Origin: Microcaldota archaeon
GTDB taxonomy: Archaea; Micrarchaeota; Micrarchaeia; Micrarchaeales; Micrarchaeaceae
Assembly: GCA_021791775.1 (NCBI GenBank)
Contig: JAJYVY010000016.1
Coordinates: forward strand, 1 to 11,676
Length of the DNA stretch: 11,676 nucleotides
Reading direction: 5' to 3'
The position numbers and the translations under genes are program-made. The notes below the pieces were generated by a model. The model was given only the letters and a program-made list of their open reading frames with translations. It searched no databases and was not told the DNA's origin. Below, one piece after another: positions 6,511-11,676 of this stretch. How positions within the stretch are numbered: position 1 is the first letter of the stretch; every line of letters starts with the position of its first letter.

Positions 6511-6518
6511 TATATAAA
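6511..6518 (-). promoter_or_regulatory. TATA box of vapBC
   Basis: The minus strand reads TTTATATA, centred about 27 nt before the vapB ATG. A short inverted repeat (ATTAG-T-CTAAT, 6526-6536) lies just upstream of the box and ATGC-A-GCAT lies just downstream; either could be an operator, but neither is long. Confidence 0.55.
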
Positions 6519-6746
6519 TTTAACTATTAGTCTAATTTATTTAATATAGAGTTATACAAATGGTGGTGGATTTATATAACTCAATATAGTTCCCAATAGC
6601 CCATCTATCTCTAAGGCTTTTTATATCTTCAAGCCCTACAAAACATACCCACAGCACCGATCTCGCCGGAGGCTCCCAGCATAATAGTGCGATAGTTTAA
6701 TAGTAGAATAGTGCCTCAGCTTGACTGGTTTGGATAGCTAAAAGAT

Positions 6747-7562
6747 ATGGTATTTGCGTCTGCCTTGAAGGTCTATTCGACATTCAGCTTAAGGAGATTT
6801 ATGTCAGATATGCGAACCGCAAAGGAAAATGGGCTTATAAACAGAGTTTCTTCTTATAGTTCGGTAAGCAATTACATGAGAAGTGAGAAACCAACGTCGG
6901 TCTTGCAGTATCTTATCTCCCTGTCAGCCATGTCGCTTAAGAGTGTGGAAACGAAATTCGCAATCGATAGCACAGGTTTCAGAACAACAAAGTTCAACGA
7001 CTATTGCAGAGAAAAACATAAGACAGCACAGTATCATAACTGGGTTAAAGCTCATATTTGTACGGGGGTTAAGACAAATATTGTCACTGGTGTCGAAGTT
7101 CTTGAAGGTCACAGTGCGGATAATTTACAATTCATAATACTTGCAGAAAAAACACGTGTAGCTGGCTTCAAGATAAAAGAAATGTCAGCAGATAAAGCGT
7201 ATTCAGGAAGGAAGAATCTTGCATATATAAACAGCGCTGGTGGCGTGCCCTTTATTCCTTTTAAGAACAACACAACAGGCCACCTGAGGGGAGAAGGAGG
7301 ACATATTTGGAGGAAGATGTATAATTTCTTTACATTTAGAAGAGAGGAATTCTTGCAGCATTATCATCTAAGGTCAAATATAGAAAGCACGAATAATATG
7401 ATAAAAGCAAAATTCACCTATTTAGTGCGGAGCAAAGATAAGACGGCCCAGATTAACGAGGTGCTTTTGAAAGTTTTATGCCATAACCTCGTTGTTCTTA
7501 TTCAGGAAACACATGAATTAGGAATAGAACCAAATTTCTTTACTACCCCCTCATCTTCATAA
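6747..7562 (+). pseudogene. IS4-type DDE transposase, N-terminus missing
   Basis: The ORF gives 271 residues with a complete catalytic core: Asp74 (FAIDSTGF), Asp149 (SADKAYSG) and the exact Y-(2)-R-(3)-E-(6)-K signature at Tyr206/Arg209/Glu213/Lys220 (YHLRSNIESTNNMIK). This places it in the IS4-like DDE superfamily, probably an archaeal subgroup with VKTNIVTGVEV. The protein begins inside a region (MVFASALKVYSTFSLRRF) that relatives have well within their N-terminal part. An in-frame TAG at 6735-6737 lies three codons upstream, and LKD directly before the Met still looks like family sequence. The DNA-binding N-terminus therefore seems lost and transposition is doubtful. No terminal inverted repeats were found. 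Its last 20 bp overlap the 3' end of the opposing gene. Confidence 0.8.
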
Positions 7563-8310
7563 GTACTTTATTGTAGAGTTTATCGAGGCCAAGTGATGAC
7601 ATTTGTATTCCTTTCTCATCCAAAAATACTTTAATCGTAGATTTCTTAAGATACGTTTTACCCGAAATACCTTGTTTTGTAGACCACTCAACACATTCTA
7701 CTGCCAATGAATCTATTTGATTGTCCTCTGCTTTATGAATTATGTCTAAGAAATGCCTATCTACAATGTACTCTGTCTTTTCCGTTTTTATTTTGAGTTT
7801 TGGTTCCAAAGACCATGCATCGATGTCATATTCTGTCCAAAATTGGCTTTTTAGGTTATTAAGTAAATTTTCGCTCATCTCTTCTCCGAGTTCACTACGT
7901 TCCTTATCAATAAAATCAATCATGCTAACTGCAATATCCTTTGCAGGTTTACCCAAAAGTTTTTTAGCATCTTTAATCTCGCCACCAAGGTCTATTCCAT
8001 TAGCACGCTCTAATTCTTTTTCATACCAAGGAGCAGAAGCACTGAAACTGTGTAGAACTCCATCATAAATGAAGCCCAAGTCAATTGCAGCAATTTTATC
8101 TTCCTTAGTTTCTCCAAACGCTTCTGAATAATAAATTACTTTGATACATAATTTCTCAGCTATCTTCAAGAAATCTTTATATTCACCACCGCCAAAGCCT
8201 ATCGATTGTTTAGACATTTTGACAAGGTCGTCACCATCTACTTCATAAAGTATAAGTTTGTCTTTACAATACTTGGAAAGCTCTTCTTTTAGGTCTTCCA
8301 TTTCTCCCAT
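7543..8310 (-). CDS. protein of unknown function
   Basis: This is a 255-residue soluble, charged protein that I do not recognise. The first ~65 residues look like a small alpha/beta unit (KLILYEVDGDDLVKMSK, then FLKIAEKLCIKVIYYSEAF). Residues ~70-115 contain AAIDLGFIYDGVLHSF, 120-165 are helical with KPAKDIAVSMIDFIDKE and FWTEYDIDAW, and the C-terminus ends in a Lys-rich helix. There is no signal peptide, no membrane segment and no evident catalytic motif. The ATG at 8310 is chosen because a TATA box is centred 26 nt upstream, matching the leaderless pattern of nearby genes; a TTG lies 6 codons upstream and a second ATG 3 codons downstream. Three ~20-bp repeats precede the promoter. It sits alone between a transposase remnant and the LOG operon, so an accessory or defence-related role is possible but only from position. 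Confidence 0.75.
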   Translation of the reverse strand: MGEMEDLKEELSKYCKDKLILYEVDGDDLVKMSKQSIGFGGGEYKDFLKIAEKLCIKVIYYSEAFGETKEDKIAAIDLGFIYDGVLHSFSASAPWYEKELERANGIDLGGEIKDAKKLLGKPAKDIAVSMIDFIDKERSELGEEMSENLLNNLKSQFWTEYDIDAWSLEPKLKIKTEKTEYIVDRHFLDIIHKAEDNQIDSLAVECVEWSTKQGISGKTYLKKSTIKVFLDEKGIQMSSLGLDKLYNKVLMKMRG

Positions 8311-8331
8311 AGCCTCATTACTCAGCAAAGC

Positions 8332-8339
8332 TTTATAGA
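8332..8339 (-). promoter_or_regulatory. TATA box for the unknown gene at 8310
   Basis: The minus strand reads TCTATAAA, centred 26 nt before the ATG at 8310, which predicts a leaderless mRNA. Confidence 0.5.
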
Positions 8340-8343
8340 AATA

Positions 8344-8395
8344 ACTTTTTAAACAGATTCAAGACTTTTTAAACAGTTTCTGACTTCTTAAACAA
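8344..8395. repeat. three short tandem repeats upstream of a promoter
   Basis: ACTTTTTAAACAG occurs at 8344-8356 and 8364-8376, and a variant (ACTTCTTAAACAA) at 8383-8395. The spacings are 20 and 19 bp, about two helical turns. They lie just upstream of the TATA box of the gene at 8310 and look like binding sites for a regulator. Confidence 0.5.
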
Positions 8396-8509
8396 AGCAG
8401 GCATACATAGGTTAAAGGAGTTATCTGGTTTTGCAATACCACCGCCAATATAGCAGGCGACTAATATCGTGGTAGAATAAGAAAGGCTCTGAATTCGAAT
8501 GTTGATCCC

Positions 8510-9028
8510 CTACTTTTCAATGGCTAACCTTATCGCATCGCCACAAGTCTCTGCGCCAAGCAATTTGATAGACTTTCCTCTATCAAGGTAACCATTCACT
8601 AGTTTATCATAAAATTGATCATAGCCTTTCATAATTATGCATTTCTTCTTGTTTCTATAAGCAAAGCAGAGTTCTGCTAAAGTTCCTGCCCCGCCAGGAA
8701 TGAATATTATTGCATCGCAGCCGAGAAGACCTGCAAAGATGAAGCTACCCGCATCAATATCAGTTATTATCTCGATGTCTACATACCGATTTGATGCATT
8801 TCTGATTCTTCCAGGACTGCCTACCGTAATGCCCCCTGCCTCTTTTGCACCCTTAGATGCGGCTAACATAACGCCGCCGCATCCCCCGGTAAGCAATATT
8901 GCATTATTTTTTGCGATAAGCTTACCCAGTTGCTCTGCGGTTTCGGCCATCCTTTTCTTCATTTCATCTTCTTCTGGATACTCACTTTCGTCAGGCCCCA
9001 TAACTCCGATTTGTATTTTTTTATCCAT
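8510..9028 (-). CDS. LOG-family (TIGR00725-like) Rossmann-fold protein
   Basis: This is a 172-residue protein of the SLOG/LOG superfamily. It shows LLTGGCGGVMLAASKGA (45-61, nucleotide-binding glycine loop) and PGGAGTLAEL (111-120), the LOG signature PGGxGTxxE. Characterised LOG enzymes hydrolyse nucleoside 5'-monophosphates to a free base and ribose 5-phosphate; the shorter TIGR00725 members are mostly uncharacterised. A cytoplasmic nucleotide-processing role is likely, substrate unknown. The ATG at 9028 is preceded by AGGTGATACG, a near-perfect archaeal ribosome site, and the upstream phosphoribosyltransferase gene stops inside that site, 4 nt before the ATG. The two are surely co-translated. 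A hydrolase that frees a base beside an enzyme class that attaches bases to PRPP suggests linked or opposing steps (inference). Confidence 0.85.
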   Translation of the reverse strand: MDKKIQIGVMGPDESEYPEEDEMKKRMAETAEQLGKLIAKNNAILLTGGCGGVMLAASKGAKEAGGITVGSPGRIRNASNRYVDIEIITDIDAGSFIFAGLLGCDAIIFIPGGAGTLAELCFAYRNKKKCIIMKGYDQFYDKLVNGYLDRGKSIKLLGAETCGDAIRLAIEK

Positions 9029-9032
9029 CGTA

Positions 9033-9821
9033 TCACCTATCTTGGGACTGCCTTTTCACAAACGCATCGGGGTCGCTATAAAGTAATCTCATTTCTTCAA
9101 CGTCCCCAGCGGGCCTGCGTAAGAATCTTCCCAAATCTTCCATAGCTTCTTCCTTTGCATATTTCTGTATAAAGTAGTCCAGGCTTTCTTTGGTTCTTGT
9201 TTTCAAAAGCACATACCGCAATGATAGTATCGCAGGGAATCCGGCAGCACCATTGACAATCTGTGATGCATAAACAGTATCAATGCAATTAACCGAGCTA
9301 CCGGAACTTGACCTCCAGATGTTCCTGGTGTCACCACTTATGACCAATGCAGATGCGGATACGCTGTCATTGCGGAGATAAAGGCTGGATCTGTACATCG
9401 TCTGCCCGCTAGCTATCACATCGTCAATTAAGAGAGGGGTTACACGACCGCTTAAATCAGGGTCTCCAGATACAGTACATGTTATCTTAGGCCGCTTCTG
9501 TCCTGCTACAAACAGGTATTTGCGTTCAACATTCAACATTTTAAATGGCAGATCTAATCCATTCCTTGCAAGTAGAGTGTACGTAAGTACCCCGCCATAA
9601 CCTATAGTTACTGCTTCGACTGCTGCTCGCGGAATCAGACCGGCCAGTTGGCTGGCAAGCGCCTGTCCATCCAAAACCACTGGAGGATCCCTAAGCATCT
9701 TTGTTAGGATGTCTACCCTCGCCCTATCCACACCGAATGGTGTCACATCATCCAACAAAAATAACTTGCTGGTCACAGGTTCATTCTCACTTACAAGCCT
9801 TTCTGCAATGGGGTCGGCCAC
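9033..9821 (-). CDS. phosphoribosyltransferase-fold protein
   Basis: This is a 262-residue protein. The type I phosphoribosyltransferase PRPP-binding signature is clear: TPLLIDDVIASGQTMYRS (128-145), with Asp133-Asp134 and the SGQT loop that holds the 5-phosphate. An upstream segment (GLIPRAAVEAVTIGYGGVLT, 61-80) fits the early core, and LNVERKY may belong to the flexible hood. The ~30 N-terminal and ~70 C-terminal residues are extra compared with compact purine or pyrimidine enzymes; the base specificity is unclear. The only workable start is a GTG at 9821, since the frame is closed by a stop at 9828-9830 and no ribosome site is visible. It starts 11 nt after the upstream winged-helix gene ends and is coupled to the LOG gene. 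It could be a regulatory PRTase, as PyrR and PurR are. Confidence 0.75.
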   Translation of the reverse strand: MADPIAERLVSENEPVTSKLFLLDDVTPFGVDRARVDILTKMLRDPPVVLDGQALASQLAGLIPRAAVEAVTIGYGGVLTYTLLARNGLDLPFKMLNVERKYLFVAGQKRPKITCTVSGDPDLSGRVTPLLIDDVIASGQTMYRSSLYLRNDSVSASALVISGDTRNIWRSSSGSSVNCIDTVYASQIVNGAAGFPAILSLRYVLLKTRTKESLDYFIQKYAKEEAMEDLGRFLRRPAGDVEEMRLLYSDPDAFVKRQSQDR

Positions 9822-9832
9822 CGTTTGTTATT

Positions 9833-10182
9833 TTAGTCATTCAATTCACCTCTATTAGTGCTGATTCTCATTATTCTAACGATCAGGCTCCCGACATTTG
9901 TAGGCTCGGCCGGATTTGAATTTCCGAAGCGCAATATACCGAGTTGCCTTAGTGTCTTTGCACTACTTTTCAATGTGGATAATGGTATCCGTTGTTCAAC
10001 TGAAATGCGAAGAAGGAGGGGGGTTATTAGCTCTGCTTTCTTGCTTGCTTCAAGAAGGATAAGCACCTGATTCTCTGTAAGTACCTCTGAAATAAGTACG
10101 CCTAGCTTAGCGAGTTCGCCAATTTGAATCTGGGAAGCACTAACCTTAGCCTTCCCATCTCGTGTTGGACCGGCATCGCCAT
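9833..10182 (-). pseudogene. winged-helix regulator, apparently frameshifted near the start
   Basis: A frame open from 10186 to 9833 encodes a small DNA-binding protein: SASQIQIGELAKLGVLISEV, then LTENQVLILLEASKKAELI, PLSTLKSSAKTLRQLGILRFG and TNVGSLIVRIMR, which fits a MarR/ArsR-like winged helix. The first start codon in that frame is a GTG at 10066, which would cut into the first helix (LTENQ|VLILLEA), so it is a poor start. In the neighbouring frame, ATG codons at 10182 and 10176 follow a GTGAGAAG stretch and a TATA box, but that frame stops at 10102. One frameshift around 10140-10170 would join them into a ~115-residue protein. It may be a real mutation, a sequencing error, or use of the GTG at 10066. 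It is first in the operon with the PRTase and LOG genes and probably regulates it. Confidence 0.5.
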
Positions 10183-10273
10183 CTTCTCACTTTTATTACA
10201 AATTTCTTGTAACTGCACTGGTATATAATAATACAGGGTGAAGATAATCGACCTTTTATAAATATTTGTGATA

Positions 10274-10351
10274 CGAAATTTGCCTAGGAGATAGAAGCCT
10301 ATATTTTGTCTATCTCTGTACATGGCAGAGGATAGCCGGAGGCAAATTTCG
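10274..10351. repeat. nested inverted repeats, possible RNA structure or operator
   Basis: CGAAATTTGCCT (10274-10285) pairs exactly with AGGCAAATTTCG (10340-10351). Inside, GAGATAGA (10288-10295) pairs exactly with TCTATCTC (10309-10316), and GGC/GCC at 10324-10326/10335-10337 could add a short third stem. As RNA this would be a three-way junction; as DNA it could be two spaced binding sites for the adjacent winged-helix protein. Confidence 0.45.
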
Positions 10352-10520
10352 GTAAAGCTTGTAAGTACGAGTTTGCCGTATCCGGAAAATCAGAAAATTT
10401 TAGAATCCTATGCCTGATGTATAAAGAGTATTGCTGGACACCCTTTCATAAATACCTTACAGAAATATTTTTGACTTATATGAACTCGGCAGGACTTGGC
10501 CGGAGTCAATTTGCATTCGG

Positions 10521-10528
10521 TTTATAAG
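10521..10528 (+). promoter_or_regulatory. TATA box of the EF-Tu domain-2-like gene
   Basis: TTTATAAG is centred about 25 nt before the ATG at 10550. This favours that ATG, translated leaderless, over the in-frame TTG at 10496, which would place the TATA box inside the coding region. Confidence 0.5.
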
Positions 10529-10549
10529 CATGTGCCCTGTAGTTATAGC

Positions 10550-10882
10550 ATGCAGGATCTTGATGATGCGATAGACGCCCTGGAGGCTGCCGAGGCAAAG
10601 GAAAGGGGTGCTTTCGCATCTGGTGGTGGCAGGGAAAAGATACTTGTAGGCACTGTCGAGCAGTTCTTTGACAGGATTAATGTTGCCGCGGTGAAACTTA
10701 GCGGCAGGCTTGCAGTTGGCGATATCGTAGAGATAGGGGATGACGAGGAAGCGATAAGACAGAGAGTCTCCAGCATGCAGATCGACAGGGCTGACGTCGT
10801 CGAAGCGGGCGAGGGAGACGACGTGGGCATAAAGGTGAGGTGTCCGGTACCAGTTGGGAGCGGCGTATTTGTGATCAGATGA
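10550..10882 (+). CDS. EF-Tu domain-2-like small beta-barrel protein
   Basis: This is a 110-residue protein. The N-terminal ~30 residues form a charged helix (LDDAIDALEAAEAKERG) followed by a Gly linker. The rest matches the second-domain beta-barrel of translation GTPases as found in stand-alone archaeal 'translation elongation factor-like' proteins: ILVGTVEQFFDRINVAAVKL, GRLAVGDIVEIG, VSSMQIDRADVVEAGEGDDVGIKV, VPVGSGVFVI. There is no GTPase domain, so it cannot be a GTPase itself; a role in binding tRNA, ribosome or a protein partner is inferred, and the exact function is unknown. The helical N-terminal extension is an addition to the plain barrel. The start at 10550 is set by the TATA spacing. 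It ends 3 bp from the stop of the opposing antiporter gene. Confidence 0.75.
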   Translation: MQDLDDAIDALEAAEAKERGAFASGGGREKILVGTVEQFFDRINVAAVKLSGRLAVGDIVEIGDDEEAIRQRVSSMQIDRADVVEAGEGDDVGIKVRCPVPVGSGVFVIR

Positions 10883-10885
10883 CAG

Positions 10886-11676
10886 TTATGAAAATCCTCT
10901 TCGCCCAAGTACTATAAGCTTGGGGAACTTCATCCTGAAGTACATGTATATGCGCATTGAATCGCGAAGCATGAAGTAGGATATGAATGCTATCACGAAG
11001 ACTACCATCGCAGTCATGCCAAGGTAGATAGGGGAGAGGAGTCCTGCAGTTACTGCGGAGCTGACTATTATCAAGGTAAGCTCCCCTCTAGGCATCATCC
11101 CTAGGGATGTAAATAGGGAAATTCTCGAAGAACGGTACGCGGCGAAACTTCCAAGATACACCCCTATAAACTTGACTATCAGGACGAATGGGATGAGCAG
11201 CAACAGCACAAGATAGTTGGCGTTATGCAGCGTAGCGCTGAGCCCTGCGGTCAGGAAGAAGAATGCTATGAATATATATGAGAATTTGCGCAGATCGTTA
11301 TCTAGGGTCTTCCACTTGTCCTTCCATGAGCTCACTATGCTCCCGCACAGATATGCCCCGAAAGAGGTTGAGAGATTCAGTATGCCTGAGAGGGATACCA
11401 TTAGTAGCAGCAGTCCGAATGCAAGCATAAGCACATCCTCTTCCCTTATACTGTACCTGAATAGGAACTTGTTGAAGAAGACATAGAACGCGTACGAGAT
11501 GCCTATGAAGAGAACAAGCGAGATTGCCAGCGATTCAAGAGCTGCACGAAACGGCTGGCCGCCCGCAGTCGACAGTGAGTTTATTATAGTGAACACGAAT
11601 ACCGTAAGCAGGTCCTCTACTACGCTTATCTTCACTACCAGCGGCACATCGACCTTCTTGTATAGGTTCAGCTCCT
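10886..11676 (-). CDS. CPA2-type Na+(K+)/H+ antiporter, N-terminal part outside window
   Basis: The frame stays open to the window edge, so the start lies beyond 11676 and 262 residues are visible. It is an integral membrane protein with about seven hydrophobic helices in this part. Recognisable family features are KISVVEDLLTVFVF (the acidic ion-binding position of the core helix, here Glu-Asp), TSFGAYLCGSIVSS, the FFFLTAGLSATL segment that in relatives reads like FFv..Gl, VKFIGVYLGS and GMMPRGELTLII (the conserved PRGE motif). It ends after a short basic tail, so no C-terminal TrkA-N or RCK regulatory domain follows. Family knowledge: exchange of Na+ or K+ for protons across the cytoplasmic membrane. 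The GTG at 11647 is not taken as the start because the frame before it (ELNLYKKVDV) is typical loop sequence. Confidence 0.88.
   Translation of the reverse strand, partial: ELNLYKKVDVPLVVKISVVEDLLTVFVFTIINSLSTAGGQPFRAALESLAISLVLFIGISYAFYVFFNKFLFRYSIREEDVLMLAFGLLLLMVSLSGILNLSTSFGAYLCGSIVSSWKDKWKTLDNDLRKFSYIFIAFFFLTAGLSATLHNANYLVLLLLIPFVLIVKFIGVYLGSFAAYRSSRISLFTSLGMMPRGELTLIIVSSAVTAGLLSPIYLGMTAMVVFVIAFISYFMLRDSMRIYMYFRMKFPKLIVLGRRGFS

Larger units (their letters stand above)
10187..10549. other. intergenic region between divergent transcripts, with structure
   Basis: TATA-like boxes point both ways: ATTATATA on minus (10222-10229), TTTATAAA (10255-10262, usable on either strand) and several AT-rich runs near 10440-10480. 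A 12-bp inverted repeat (10274-10285 with 10340-10351) encloses an 8-bp one (10288-10295 with 10309-10316). A 31-codon ORF on + (10322-10417, MAEDSRRQISVKLVSTSLPY...) starts inside this structure. It could be real, but nothing else supports it. Confidence 0.4.

Noticed and set aside
8344..8395. Possible CRISPR array
   Set aside because: The three repeats are only 13 bp long with 6-7 nt between them; there are no spacers of CRISPR length and no cas genes.
8437..8474. Hairpin TACCAC/GTGGTA with inner GCC/GGC as a terminator for the LOG operon
   Set aside because: The stems are short with large unpaired gaps and there is no T-run on the minus strand side; too weak to list as a terminator.
10480..10527. 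15-codon ORF (MNSAGLGRSQ...) ahead of the EF-Tu-like gene
   Set aside because: It is very short, out of frame with the gene and upstream of the predicted transcript start, so probably not transcribed.
10543..10908. 121-codon ORF on the minus strand
   Set aside because: It is antisense to the EF-Tu domain-2-like gene, with Ser/Ala/Pro-biased low complexity from the opposite frame; no independent support.

Overview
The window looks archaeal, and most like a small-genome DPANN archaeon of the Micrarchaeota/ARMAN type; that placement is inference. The support is a class III (pilin-type) signal peptide with a QSAMEY motif on a LamG-like surface protein, a stand-alone EF-Tu domain-2-like protein, AT-rich TATA boxes (TTTATATA type) centred about 25-27 nt upstream of several start codons (leaderless genes), and AGGTGAT-type ribosome sites inside operons. 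No rRNA, tRNA or CRISPR array was seen.

Layout: 1-1182 holds the 3' part of a DEAD-box RNA helicase with an RGG-rich tail. 1424-2230 (-) and 2458-3348 (+) are a divergent pair of exported proteins: a membrane-anchored low-complexity protein and a prepilin-like LamG protein. From about 3.48 to 8.4 kb lies an accessory island. It contains an AbiE-type toxin/antitoxin pair with a perfect inverted repeat between its TATA box and start codon, a decayed tnpB 3' end, a 243-bp internally deleted IS200/IS605 (TnpB-type) element that keeps both end hairpins and its own TATA box, a vapBC pair, a 5'-truncated IS4-type DDE transposase, and an unrecognised 255-residue protein whose promoter is preceded by three short repeats.

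8510-10186 (-) is a compact operon of a winged-helix protein (apparently frameshifted near its start), a phosphoribosyltransferase-fold protein and a LOG-family nucleotide hydrolase-like protein. The last two are joined by a 4-nt gap with the ribosome site overlapping the stop codon, which suggests a linked nucleotide/base reaction. After a structured intergenic region with a 12-bp inverted repeat come the EF-Tu domain-2-like gene (+) and the 3' part of a CPA2-type cation/proton antiporter (-), which meet tail to tail.

The most interesting items are the short element that may make a reRNA/omega-RNA without TnpB, the AbiE operator, the winged-helix/PRTase/LOG operon, and the structured region at 10274-10351.
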